A DNA stretch of 64,000 nt from Rhodoblastus sp963736175 (GTDB taxonomy: Bacteria > Pseudomonadota > Alphaproteobacteria > Rhizobiales > Beijerinckiaceae): the NCBI GenBank assembly GCA_963736175.1, contig CAVTNU010000007.1, positions 1 to 64,000 on the forward strand, read 5' to 3'. The notes under the pieces were generated by a model, which saw only the letters and a list, made by a program, of their open reading frames with translations, was not told the DNA's origin and did not search any database. Of the stretch, positions 18,133-27,044 are shown in pieces (position 1 is the first letter of the stretch; every line of letters starts with the position of its first letter). The position numbers were made by a program, and so were the translations under genes.

Positions 18133-18614
18133 GCTTGTCCATTCCAGCGCCCCGCCGTGGTCCCGCGCGAACAAACCACGCCCTCCCGATCCGCGTCGCG
18201 GCGATCGTCGCACTCCTGATATTGCCGGGTCGAGCGGCCTGCGGCGGGATTTCGCTCGAACATGCCTGGGCGCAGCCCTCGCCGCCCAAGGCGACCGCGG
18301 GTCGCGCCTACGTCACCATCGTCAACAATTCCCCTGAAGTCGAGCATTTGGTCGGCGTGACGACCGAGGCCGCGCGGAGCGCCGAAATCAGCGGAATCCG
18401 CATTTTGCAGGATGTTCCCAATATACGGCAGCTGTTCAATCTCGACATTTCGCCTGGGCACAGCATCGAATTCACGCCTGGCGGCTTTCACATCCTCTTG
18501 CGCAATCTGAAAAAGCCGCTGCGCCCCGGCGAGACCTTTGCCGGCGAATTGATCTTCGAGAAGGCGGGCGCTATTCCCGTCACGTTTCAGGTGGAGCCGT
18601 CCGGCAAGCCGTGA
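18129..18614 (+). CDS. PCu(A)C-family protein with degenerate copper site
   Basis: A 161-residue exported protein of the PCu(A)C/DUF461 family, periplasmic copper chaperones that load the CuA or CuB centre of haem-copper oxidases. The N-terminal segment ends in a signal sequence (RVAAIVALLILPGRAAC), and the Cys could allow lipid attachment. The fold signatures are present (HAWAQPSPPKATAGRAYVTIVNN and PGGFHILLRNLKKPLRPGE). The copper motif, normally His-Met with a second His-x-Met, is largely lost: AEISG lacks the His, the Met positions read LQDVPNIRQ, and HILL replaces HxM. It may have lost copper binding or bind something else, possibly with the coupled mono-haem protein. Confidence 0.82.
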   Translation: MSLSIPAPRRGPARTNHALPIRVAAIVALLILPGRAACGGISLEHAWAQPSPPKATAGRAYVTIVNNSPEVEHLVGVTTEAARSAEISGIRILQDVPNIRQLFNLDISPGHSIEFTPGGFHILLRNLKKPLRPGETFAGELIFEKAGAIPVTFQVEPSGKP

Positions 18615-18734
18615 CAACCGATTCCCCAGCCGCGAGGAGCAGGCGAACCGGCGCCGGTAAGGCGCGTTGTCGCAGACGGCGCGGATGTGAAGCGCGAATG
18701 GCGCCAAGTATTTACTTTGGCCTAGCTGGAAATC

Positions 18735-20273
18735 TCAGGCCGGCGTCGCAAAAAGCTCCTTGTACGTCTCGCGCAGCAGATTTTTCTGCACCTTGCCCAT
18801 CGTGTTGCGCGGCAGGGATTGAACGAAAATCACCGCCTTCGGCTGTTTGAACTTGGCCAGCCGTTCGGCCAGCGCCGCCTTGACCGAGCGTTCGTCGACG
18901 TTCGCGCCTTTTTCGCGCACGACGACGGCGGCGACGACTTCGCCGAAGTCCTTGTGCGGCAGACCGATCACCGCCGATTCGACGATGCCGGGAAGCGCGT
19001 CGATCTCGCCCTCCACTTCCTTGGGATAGACGTTGAAGCCGCCGGTAATCACCAGATCCTTGCCGCGCCCGACGATATGCACGTAGCCGGCCTCGTCGAT
19101 CTGGCCGAGATCGCCGGTGATGAAGAAGCCGTCGGGCCGGAATTCGGCCCTGGTCTTGTCCGGCATGCGCCAGTAGCCGGAAAAAACGTTTTCACCCTTC
19201 ACCTCGATCATGCCGATTTCGCTTCGCGGCGTCGGCGCGCCGGTTTCCGGATCGGCGATGCGCAAGGACACGCCGGGCAGGGGAAAGCCCACCGTTCCAG
19301 CGACGCGCTCGCCCTCGCAGGGGTTGGAGGTCAGCATGTTGGTTTCGGTCATGCCGTAGCGCTCGAGGATCGCCTTTCCGGTGCGCGCGCGCCATTCCCG
19401 GTGCGTTTCGGCCAGCAGCGGCGCCGAGCCGGAAATGAACAGGCGCATGCCGGCGACGGCCTGCCGGGTCAGGCGCGGGTCTTCGAGCAGGCGCGTGTAG
19501 AAGGTCGGCACGCCCATCAGCGCGGTGGCGCGCGGCGATCCTTGTCCCGCCATGGCGGCGAACACCGCGTCGGCGTCGAACTTGGGCAGAAAGATCATCG
19601 ACCCGCCCGCCATCAGCAAGGTGTTGACGGCGACGAACAGGCCATGCGTGTGATAGATCGGCAAGGCGTGAATCAGCGCGTCGTCCGCCGTAAAACGCCA
19701 GTAGTCGCGCAGCACCTCAGCGTTCGAGGCGAGGTTGCGATGCGAGATCATCGCCCCCTTCGAGCGGCCGGTCGTTCCTGACGTATAAAGGATTCCAGCG
19801 AGATCGCCGGTGCCGCGCGCCAGATTGTCGAATTGAGCGCTTTGGCCGTTCGCGCCTTCGAGCAGCGAGCCTTCGCCTTTGGCGCCGAGCGTTTCGACGC
19901 TCGCCCCGGCGCGCGCCGCGATCGGCGACAAAATCGCCGCCCGCGCCGGATCGCAGACGAACAGGCTCGGTTCGGCGTCGCCGAGGAAATACTCCACCTC
20001 GGCCGGCGTATAGGCGGTGTTGAGCGGCAGCAGCGCCGCGCCGGCGCGCAGAGCGGCGAGATAAAGCGCGATCGCTTCGGGCGACTTTTCGATCTGCACG
20101 GCGAGACGGTCGCCCGGCTTGACGCCGCGGTCGACGAGGACATGCGCCAGACGCGCCGATCGCGCCGCGAGTTCGCCGTAGATCCAGATATTCCGCTCAG
20201 GCATGATCAGCGCCGGTCTGTCGAGCCGGACGTCATGCGGAAAGAGCCGATCGTAAAGATAATTGCCGGACAT
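18735..20273 (-). CDS. matB: Malonyl-CoA synthetase (MatB-type acyl-CoA ligase)
   Basis: A 512-residue AMP-forming ligase that makes malonyl-CoA from malonate, CoA and ATP. The P-loop YTSGTTGRSKGA is near residue 170. YGMTETNMLTSNP (A5), TGDLGQIDEAGYVHIVGRGKDLVITGG (A7/A8) and the C-terminal catalytic Lys in PRNTMGKVQKN (A10) are all intact. Substrate is assigned from the immediate upstream gene, malonyl-CoA decarboxylase, whose stop is 14 bases before this start. Together they convert malonate to acetyl-CoA. No malonate transporter is visible nearby. Confidence 0.9.
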   Translation of the reverse strand: MSGNYLYDRLFPHDVRLDRPALIMPERNIWIYGELAARSARLAHVLVDRGVKPGDRLAVQIEKSPEAIALYLAALRAGAALLPLNTAYTPAEVEYFLGDAEPSLFVCDPARAAILSPIAARAGASVETLGAKGEGSLLEGANGQSAQFDNLARGTGDLAGILYTSGTTGRSKGAMISHRNLASNAEVLRDYWRFTADDALIHALPIYHTHGLFVAVNTLLMAGGSMIFLPKFDADAVFAAMAGQGSPRATALMGVPTFYTRLLEDPRLTRQAVAGMRLFISGSAPLLAETHREWRARTGKAILERYGMTETNMLTSNPCEGERVAGTVGFPLPGVSLRIADPETGAPTPRSEIGMIEVKGENVFSGYWRMPDKTRAEFRPDGFFITGDLGQIDEAGYVHIVGRGKDLVITGGFNVYPKEVEGEIDALPGIVESAVIGLPHKDFGEVVAAVVVREKGANVDERSVKAALAERLAKFKQPKAVIFVQSLPRNTMGKVQKNLLRETYKELFATPA

Positions 20274-20287
20274 TGCGGTCGATGAGC

Positions 20288-21664
20288 CTAGCTTGCGGGG
20301 AGGGCGGCGCGTTTGAAACGAAGGCGCGGCTCGCCGCGCAGCAGCTTCTGGATCGCGCTCGAAGCGATGATTTCGCCGCGATTGGCGAAGGCTTCGTGGT
20401 TTTTCTCGATATCGTCAAGATCGTAGAAGTAGTTGACCATCAAGCCCGCCGATTCCGCCAGGCCCTTGGCGGAACTGTCGCCCAGCCAGTTGACGCGCTC
20501 CAGGCGCGCGCCGTTGCCGAGGTGGAAGCGCGCCACCGGATCGACCGGGCGGCCGCCCTTGGTCTTGGCTTTCAACAGATAATGCGCGGCCAAGGGCTCC
20601 AGGACGCGCCGCGCCTGTTCCGCGCTCGCCGGATCGTCCGGCCAGTCGGGCGCGTCGAGCAGGGCGAGAATTTCGCGCTCGTTCTCGCCGACGGGCGGGT
20701 CCTGCGGCTGCTCCTCGCCGGCGCGCAGCCATTTCATGAAGCCGGGAACCGGCGACAAGGTGACGAACTGCGTCAGTTTCGGCAGTTCCCGGCGCAATTC
20801 CTCGACCACCTGCTTGATGAGAAAATTGCCGAAGGTGACGCCAGCGAGGCCCGCCTGACAGTTGGAAATCGAATAAAACGTCGCCGTGCGCGCCTTGTTC
20901 GGGGCGACCGGCGCGCGCTCCGACGCCAGCAGCGCGGCGATATTGTCGGGCATGGCCTCGGTCAGCGCGACTTCGACGAAGATCAGCGGTTCGTCGACGA
21001 GAGCCGGGTGGAAGAACGCGTAACAGCGACGGTCGACCGTATCGATGCGCCGCCGCAGATCGTTCCAGTCCTTGATCTGATGCACCGCCTCGTAGCGGAT
21101 GATTTTTTCCAGAATATTGGCCGGCGTCGCCCAGTCGATATGGCGCAGGACCAGAAATCCGCGGTTGAACCACGAGGCGAAAAGATGGACGAAATCCGCG
21201 TCGACGAGGGCCAATTCTCGGTTCTGGGCGAACGCGGTCAGAAAATCGGCGCGCATCGCCACCAGGGCTGTGGTGCCGCTCGGCGCCCGATTGAGTCGGC
21301 GAAACAATTCCTGACGGCGCGGCTCCGAGGAATAATGCAGGCCGCAGGCGTCGCGCTCGTCGCCGGACAGGCTGAAGTCCTTGATCGCGGCGGCGAGCGC
21401 ATCGCGGTCGGGACCGAAATCGCGCGCCAGGCGTTCGAAGAACCGTGTTTTTTCTGCCGGTTCGAGGCCGTTGTAGGCGTCCAGGGCCTGCCGGGCGATC
21501 GCCGTGCCGGAAGCTTCGCCCCGTCCCGACAAAAGCGCCTCGCAAAGGTCCAGAACGTCCTCGGCGCGGCGGGCGCCGCCAGCGGCCCAGATTTTTCCTT
21601 CGAGGAGATTGCGGCCGCGATCGGCGATACTGGCGATCAGGTCAGAAAAAAAGGCGTTGTTCAT
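20288..21664 (-). CDS. matA: Malonyl-CoA decarboxylase
   Basis: A 458-residue enzyme that splits malonyl-CoA to acetyl-CoA and CO2. The protein matches the MCD family throughout: an alpha-helical N-terminal domain, then RRIDTVDRRCYAFFHPALVDEPLIFVEVAL and FYSISNCQAGLAGVTFGNFLIKQVV, with catalytic Ser and His in the GNAT-like C-terminal half, where the conserved HLGNGARLERVNWLGD motif lies. The start MNNAFFSDLI at 21664 was chosen because the upstream frame is not MCD-like. First gene of a two-gene operon with matB; divergent from the LOG-family gene. Confidence 0.92.
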   Translation of the reverse strand: MNNAFFSDLIASIADRGRNLLEGKIWAAGGARRAEDVLDLCEALLSGRGEASGTAIARQALDAYNGLEPAEKTRFFERLARDFGPDRDALAAAIKDFSLSGDERDACGLHYSSEPRRQELFRRLNRAPSGTTALVAMRADFLTAFAQNRELALVDADFVHLFASWFNRGFLVLRHIDWATPANILEKIIRYEAVHQIKDWNDLRRRIDTVDRRCYAFFHPALVDEPLIFVEVALTEAMPDNIAALLASERAPVAPNKARTATFYSISNCQAGLAGVTFGNFLIKQVVEELRRELPKLTQFVTLSPVPGFMKWLRAGEEQPQDPPVGENEREILALLDAPDWPDDPASAEQARRVLEPLAAHYLLKAKTKGGRPVDPVARFHLGNGARLERVNWLGDSSAKGLAESAGLMVNYFYDLDDIEKNHEAFANRGEIIASSAIQKLLRGEPRLRFKRAALPAS

Positions 21665-21848
21665 CAAAACATTCCCGCATTGCAAACCGCGCCCCCCGAT
21701 CAATTTTAGCGCAATTGGACGGCCTCGCAAGCGGCGGCCCGATCGCCGCGCGCGCACAAAATTCGGGCGCGCTCTTGGCGAGCGCGTCATTATCGACCAA
21801 GAATCACCCGCGCCGTATCGCGGGCGCCTAACCGCCGAGTGGAGAACG

Positions 21849-22646
21849 ATGGACGAAAACGACGAGACGCCGACGCCGGACGATGAGGCTGCGGCTTTTG
21901 CGCAAATGAGCTCGCCTTCGTACAAGCTTGCGGCGCTGGACCAGGAGTTTCTGCTGAGCCCGCGCATGCGCGGCGTGCGGTTCATGCTCGAATACGAAAA
22001 GCCCGAATCTTATCTGCGCCTCTATGGCGTGCGTTCGACGGTGGTGGTTTTCGGGTCGGCTCGGGTGCGCGAAAACGGACCGGGCCGCCAGGCCTTCTGG
22101 TATGAACAGGCGCGCGCCTTCGGGGCCTTGTGTTCGCGGCGCGGCGGCGCGCTGGAGCCGGTCGACGGCTGGCGCGACAACGTCATTTCCACCGGCGGCG
22201 GCCCCGGTCTGATGGAGGCCGCCAATCGCGGCGCCTATGACGCGGGCGCGCCCTCCATCGGCTTCAACATCGTGCTGCCGCAGGAGCAGTCGCCCAATCC
22301 CTACGCCACGCCGGACTTGAGCTTTCAGTTTCATTATTTCGCCATGCGCAAAATGCATCTGGTGATGCGCTCCAACGCGCTGGTGGTTTTTCCGGGCGGC
22401 TTCGGCACCTGCGACGAATTGTTCGAATTGCTGAATTTGCGGCTGACACAAAAATCGCGGCCGATTCCCATCCTTTTGTTCGATCGCGCCTATTGGACGA
22501 AAATCATCAATTTTCAGGCTCTCGTCGACGCCGGGATGATTGAGGCCGAGGCGCTCGATCTGATGCAGTTCGCCGATGACGCCGAAGAGGCCTGGGCTTT
22601 GTTGGCGGGGAAGGTCTGTCGGCCTTCCGGTGTCGAAGGCGGCTGA
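21849..22646 (+). CDS. LOG family protein (TIGR00730 type, Rossmann fold)
   Basis: A 265-residue protein with the LOG-family nucleotide-binding fold: VVVFGSARV, ISTGGGPGLMEAANRGAYDAG (the GGGxGLMEA motif) and VVFPGGFGTCDELFELLNL (the PGGxGTxxE motif). Relatives are cytokinin-activating phosphoribohydrolases or nucleotide 5'-monophosphate nucleosidases. The long N-terminal extension (about 60 residues) places it in the longer bacterial subgroup whose activity is not defined. Transcribed away from the malonate operon and followed 140 bases later by a terminator. Confidence 0.85.
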   Translation: MDENDETPTPDDEAAAFAQMSSPSYKLAALDQEFLLSPRMRGVRFMLEYEKPESYLRLYGVRSTVVVFGSARVRENGPGRQAFWYEQARAFGALCSRRGGALEPVDGWRDNVISTGGGPGLMEAANRGAYDAGAPSIGFNIVLPQEQSPNPYATPDLSFQFHYFAMRKMHLVMRSNALVVFPGGFGTCDELFELLNLRLTQKSRPIPILLFDRAYWTKIINFQALVDAGMIEAEALDLMQFADDAEEAWALLAGKVCRPSGVEGG

Positions 22647-22787
22647 AATCATCCAAAAATTGCGGAAATTGGCGCGGTTGGCGCTCTGATCTTGATCCAG
22701 ATCAGTTTCGCGCAAGGATTTGGGGAGCATATTGACCTTGCGCCGCTTGGCGCGTTGCGCCCTTTGGGCGTTTCCTCCCTTGACTTG

Positions 22788-22813
22788 GGCCGCGCTTGCG
22801 CGGCCTTTTTTTT
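22788..22813 (+). terminator. Rho-independent terminator after the LOG gene
   Basis: A perfect 8-bp stem GGCCGCGC / GCGCGGCC with a TT loop (the loop may open wider in RNA) is followed by eight T residues. It separates the LOG-family gene from glnD. Confidence 0.88.
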
Positions 22814-22880
22814 GGCGTTCATATTTTCCGGGTAAACGCCCTGGCCTTTGCTATATTTGCGGCTCTTCGAAAGGCCAATA

Positions 22881-25709
22881 ATGACGAATTCAGCCGTTAC
22901 GGTTTCAACCATCGCCCCGAAGTGGAATGGTCCGCGCCTTGAACTGCCGCATAAGACGCTGATCGACCGCGCCGCTATCGAGGCCGACCTTGCCGCGCTG
23001 CATAAGGAATGCGGCAAGAGGGACAAGGCGGCCTTCAAAAGGGCGGCCGTCGAGCGCTTCGCCGAAGCGCTGGCCGGCGGCGTCGAGGCGGCGCGACGGG
23101 CGCTCGAGGCCAAGGGCGGCGGCATGGCCTGCGCCGCGCATATCGCCTATGTCGAAGACGAGCTTCTGCGCGCCATTCACGATTACGTGCTTACCTATGT
23201 CCATCCGGGCGACAGGACGTCTGCGGCCGAGCCTTTGTGCGTCGTTGCGGTCGGCGGCTACGGCCGGGGAACGCTGGCGCCCGGCTCGGACATCGATCTG
23301 CTGTTCCTTTTGCCGGAGAAACACACGCCGCACAGCGAGGCCGTGGTCGAATCCGTTCTATATGTGCTTTGGGATCTTAAACAGAAAGTCGGGCATTCCA
23401 CGCGCTCGGTCGACGAATGTCTGCGTCAGGCCAAGGCCGACATAACCATACGCACCGCCGTGCTGGAATCGCGCTACATTCTGGGCGAGAGGCAATTGCT
23501 CGATCAGTTGCGCGCGCGGTTCGACAAGGAAATCGTGCGCAACAGCGCCCCCGAATTTGTGGCGGCCAAGCTCGCCGAACGCGACACGCGCGTGCAACGC
23601 GCCGGCGCTTCGCGTTATCTGGTCGAGCCGAACGTCAAGGAAAGCAAGGGCGGGCTGCGCGATCTCAATACCTTGTTCTGGATATCGAAATACGCCTATC
23701 GCGTCGACGATGTCGACGAGCTGGTCGACGCCGGTCTGTTTACCGCGCAGGAATTGCGGATGTTTCGGCGGTGCGAGAGTTTTCTGTGGCGCGTGCGTTG
23801 CCATCTGCACTTCGTCACCGATCGTCCCGAGGAGAGGCTGAGCTTCGATCTCCAACGCATCATCGCCGAACGACTCGGCTATAGCGCGCGCGGCGGCTTG
23901 TCCGCCGTCGAGCGCTTCATGAAACATTACTTTCTCGTGGCCAAGGACGTCGGCGATCTCACCAATATCGTCTGCGCCGGTCTCGAAGAGAAACAGGCGA
24001 AGCCGCGCGCCAAATTCAACCGTTTCGTCGGCAGCCTGACCAGGCGGCGCAAGCCGCAAAATCTCGGTGACTTCTCCGTAGAAATCGATCGCATCACCGC
24101 GACGTCGCCCGATGTCTTCGAAAACGATCCGGTCAATCTCCTGCGCTTGTTCTGGGTGGCGGAGCGCTATCAGCTCGCCATCCACCCCGACGCCTTGCGC
24201 CTCGTGACTCACTCGCTGAAGCGCATCGACGCCAAATTGCGCGCCAATCCCGAGGCCAACCGGCTTTTTCTCGAAATTCTGACCTCGGCCAAATCAGGCG
24301 AACGCGCCTTGCGCATGATGAACGAGGCCGGCGTGCTCAGGCGCTTCATCCCCGAGTTCGGCCATATCGTGGCGATGATGCAGTTCAACATGTATCACCA
24401 TTATACCGTCGACGAGCATCTGTTGCGCGCGGTCGGCGAACTGAACGGCCTGGAAGCCAAGCAATTCACCGATGAGCTGCCGCTGTCGGAAGAGATATTG
24501 CCGACCATTTCCCATCGTACCGCCTTGTTTCTCGGCTTGTTCCTGCATGACGTCGCCAAAGGCCGCCCGGACGATCATTCGATCGCCGGCGCCGCCGTGG
24601 CGCGCCGGATATGCCGTCGCTTAGCCCTGTCCGATGTGGAAACGGAGACCGTCGCCTGGCTCGTCGAGAATCATCTCGTGATGTCCAATACCGCCCAGAG
24701 CCGCGATCTCGGCGACCGGCGCACGATCGAGACCTTCGCGAAGACGGTGCAAACCCTCGAACGGTTGAAAATGCTGACAATTCTGACGGTTTGCGATATC
24801 CGCGCCGTCGGTCCCGGGGTCTGGAACGGCTGGAAGGGCGAATTGTTGCGCACGCTATACTGGGAGACCGAGGTGGTGCTGGCCGGCGGCCATTCCGCGG
24901 TCGACCGCCAGCGCCGCGTCATCCAGGCGCAGGAGGAATTGCAGAAACATCTGCCCGGCTGGTCCGATCCCGATTTCGAAGCCTATGCGGCGCGCCATTA
25001 TCCGGCCTATTGGCTGCGCGTCGATCTTGCCCATAAAATCCGCCACGCCGGTTTGCTCTACGCCATGGGCGTCGATCTGCACTCGCTGGCGACGGAAGTC
25101 GCCGTCGATTCGTTCCGCGCCGTCACAGAATTGACCGTGGTGGCGCCGGACCACCCCCGGTTGCTGTCGATCATCGCGGGCGCTTGCGCGGCGTCTGGCG
25201 CTAATATCGTCGACGCGCAGATTTTCACCACGACCGACGGCCTGGCGCTCGACACGATCTGCGTTTCGCGCGCTTTCGCGCGCGACGAGGACGAAAAGCG
25301 CCGAGGCGAGCGCATCGCCAAAACGGTCGAAAAGGCCCTGCGCGGGGAAATCCGCATGAGCGATCTGGTCGCCGCCAAGGCCTCGGCCAGCCGCGTCGGC
25401 GTCGAGACCTTCGCCATCGCGCCCGACGTCACCATCGACAACAGCCTGTCCAACCGCTACTCGGTGGTCGAGGTCTCGGGGCTCGATCGTCCCGGACTGT
25501 TGTTCGATCTGACTTCCGCTTTGTCGCGGCTCAACCTCAATATCGGCTCGGCGCATATCGTCACCTTCGGCGAGAAAGCGGTCGACGCCTTCTACATCAC
25601 CGATCTTACCGGCGCCAAAGTCATCAATCCGGCGCGCCAGGGCGCGCTGCGCCGCCACCTGCTCGATGTGTTCGCGACCGCCGCGCCGGCGCGGCGGGCG
25701 AGCGCCTAG
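22881..25709 (+). CDS. glnD: Bifunctional PII uridylyltransferase / uridylyl-removing enzyme
   Basis: Sensor of nitrogen status: it uridylylates PII (GlnB/GlnK) when glutamine is low and removes UMP when glutamine is high. The 942-residue protein has, in order, the nucleotidyltransferase site VGGYGRGTLAPGSDIDLLFL (near residue 125), the GlnD linker domain, an HD hydrolase domain with LFLHDVAKGRPDDHS (near 555), and two C-terminal ACT domains starting near 750 (LTVVAPDHPRLL) and 860 (VVEVSGLDRPGLLFDL) that bind glutamine. Start at 22881 follows an AAAGG site; an upstream in-frame ATG at 22848 lacks one. gltBD, a likely target of the same regulation, lies 16 kb away. Confidence 0.96.
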   Translation: MTNSAVTVSTIAPKWNGPRLELPHKTLIDRAAIEADLAALHKECGKRDKAAFKRAAVERFAEALAGGVEAARRALEAKGGGMACAAHIAYVEDELLRAIHDYVLTYVHPGDRTSAAEPLCVVAVGGYGRGTLAPGSDIDLLFLLPEKHTPHSEAVVESVLYVLWDLKQKVGHSTRSVDECLRQAKADITIRTAVLESRYILGERQLLDQLRARFDKEIVRNSAPEFVAAKLAERDTRVQRAGASRYLVEPNVKESKGGLRDLNTLFWISKYAYRVDDVDELVDAGLFTAQELRMFRRCESFLWRVRCHLHFVTDRPEERLSFDLQRIIAERLGYSARGGLSAVERFMKHYFLVAKDVGDLTNIVCAGLEEKQAKPRAKFNRFVGSLTRRRKPQNLGDFSVEIDRITATSPDVFENDPVNLLRLFWVAERYQLAIHPDALRLVTHSLKRIDAKLRANPEANRLFLEILTSAKSGERALRMMNEAGVLRRFIPEFGHIVAMMQFNMYHHYTVDEHLLRAVGELNGLEAKQFTDELPLSEEILPTISHRTALFLGLFLHDVAKGRPDDHSIAGAAVARRICRRLALSDVETETVAWLVENHLVMSNTAQSRDLGDRRTIETFAKTVQTLERLKMLTILTVCDIRAVGPGVWNGWKGELLRTLYWETEVVLAGGHSAVDRQRRVIQAQEELQKHLPGWSDPDFEAYAARHYPAYWLRVDLAHKIRHAGLLYAMGVDLHSLATEVAVDSFRAVTELTVVAPDHPRLLSIIAGACAASGANIVDAQIFTTTDGLALDTICVSRAFARDEDEKRRGERIAKTVEKALRGEIRMSDLVAAKASASRVGVETFAIAPDVTIDNSLSNRYSVVEVSGLDRPGLLFDLTSALSRLNLNIGSAHIVTFGEKAVDAFYITDLTGAKVINPARQGALRRHLLDVFATAAPARRASA

Positions 25710-25725
25710 GACCTGTGGCGTAGAG

Positions 25726-25754
25726 CTTGATTTTTGCCGCCAAGGCGCCGATAT
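25726..25754 (+). promoter_or_regulatory. Possible sigma32-type promoter for grpE
   Basis: CTTGAT at 25726 and CGATAT at 25749 are 17 bases apart, in the short gap after glnD. This resembles alphaproteobacterial heat-shock promoters but the match is partial. It would let grpE respond to heat independently of glnD. Confidence 0.3.
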
Positions 25755-25788
25755 GCGTGCTGCGAATGGAAATTGGAACCTGCGACCC

Positions 25789-26382
25789 ATGAACGACAGC
25801 AAAAATCAGCAATCCGAGGCCGCCAAGGCGCATGAAACCGAGGCCCGCGAGGCCGCCGAGGAGAAAGCCGCCGCCGAGGGGCAGGGGCCTTCTCCTGAAG
25901 CTGGCGTCATCGAAGCTCTGACGGCTGAAAACGCGGGGCTCAAGGACCGCACGTTGCGCACACTGGCTGAAATGGAAAATCTGCGCCGGCGCACTGAAAA
26001 GGAAGTCGCCGACGCCAAGTCTTACGGCGTCACCGCGTTTGCCCGCGACATGCTGACTTTCGCCGACAATCTCCAGCGCGCTTTGGCGAGCCTGCCGGCC
26101 GAGGCGCGCGCCGCGGCGGAGCCGGCGCTCAAATCCTTTATCGAGGGAGTCGAACTGACCGAACGCGATTTCCATTCGCGTCTCGCCCGTCATGGCGTGC
26201 GCAAGCTCGAGCCGCAAGGCGCCAAATTCGATCCGAATTTCCATGAGGCGCTGTTTGAAGCCCATGATGAAAGCGTGCCGGCTGGCACGGTGGCGCAGGT
26301 GGTCGAGGAAGGGTTCGCCATCGGCGAACGCGTTTTGCGCCCGGCCAAGGTCGGCGTGGCGCGCGGTGGTCCGAAAACCTGA
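25789..26382 (+). CDS. grpE: Nucleotide exchange factor GrpE
   Basis: Releases ADP from DnaK in the chaperone cycle. The 197-residue protein has an acidic, low-complexity N-terminus, a long coiled coil (ALTAENAGLKDRTLRTLAEMENLRRRTEKEVADA), and the C-terminal beta domain with GVRKLEPQGAKFDPNFHEAL and GTVAQVVEEGFAIGERVLRPAKVGVARG, the GrpE signature. It lies 79 bases after glnD rather than beside hrcA or dnaK. An upstream in-frame ATG at 25753 would add 12 residues; the start at 25789 fits the family better. Confidence 0.94.
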   Translation: MNDSKNQQSEAAKAHETEAREAAEEKAAAEGQGPSPEAGVIEALTAENAGLKDRTLRTLAEMENLRRRTEKEVADAKSYGVTAFARDMLTFADNLQRALASLPAEARAAAEPALKSFIEGVELTERDFHSRLARHGVRKLEPQGAKFDPNFHEALFEAHDESVPAGTVAQVVEEGFAIGERVLRPAKVGVARGGPKT

Positions 26383-26412
26383 TTTTCGCGCTATTCTTGG
26401 GACCGGCCCGCG

Positions 26413-27021
26413 ATGATCGAGATTTCGCCTGGCCTGCGTCTGTTCAAGGCCTATTTCGACCGCGCCGCGCAGGCGGAACTGGTCGATATTGTGCGCGATA
26501 TTTTGCGCGCCGCGCCGCTGTTCACGCCGAGCATGCCGAAGACGGGCAAGGAATTCTCGGTGCGTATGAGCAATTGCGGCGATCTCGGCTGGGTTTCCGA
26601 CCGGCAGGGTTATCGTTACAGCGCCCACCATCCGGCGACTGGCGCGCCCTGGCCGGCGATGCCGGAAGCGCTGAGGCGCATCTGGCGACGGACCGCCGAA
26701 TTTTCCGGCGCGCCGGACGCCTGCCTGATCAATTATTACGATGAGAAGGCGCACATGAGTCTGCACCAGGATCATGACGAGGCCGACTTCGCCGCGCCGA
26801 TCGTCTCGATCTCGCTCGGCGATTCCTGCCGGTTTCGCTTCGGCGGGGCGCAGCGGGGCGGCAAGACCGCCTCGCTGATTCTGGAATCGGGCGATGTGCT
26901 GGTTTTCGGCGGTCCCGCGCGGCTCATGTTCCACGGCGTTGACCGGATCCTGCCGCAATCGTCGACGCTGCTGTCGCCGCCAGGTCGGATCAATCTGACC
27001 TTGCGCAAGGCGGCGCCCTGA
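26413..27021 (+). CDS. alkB: Alpha-ketoglutarate-dependent DNA repair dioxygenase AlkB
   Basis: Repairs 1-methyladenine and 3-methylcytosine in DNA by oxidative demethylation using Fe(II), oxygen and 2-oxoglutarate. The 202-residue protein contains LINYYDEKAHMSLHQDHDE, with the HxD iron ligands, the distal His in LMFHGVDRI, and the 2-oxoglutarate-binding Arg in PPGRINLTLRKA. MSNCGDLGWVSDRQGYRYS is the substrate-lid region typical of true AlkB. It lies 30 bases after grpE on the same strand and could be cotranscribed. Confidence 0.93.
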   Translation: MIEISPGLRLFKAYFDRAAQAELVDIVRDILRAAPLFTPSMPKTGKEFSVRMSNCGDLGWVSDRQGYRYSAHHPATGAPWPAMPEALRRIWRRTAEFSGAPDACLINYYDEKAHMSLHQDHDEADFAAPIVSISLGDSCRFRFGGAQRGGKTASLILESGDVLVFGGPARLMFHGVDRILPQSSTLLSPPGRINLTLRKAAP

Positions 27022-27044
27022 CGCTTCCGCGTCAGGGCGGGGGT

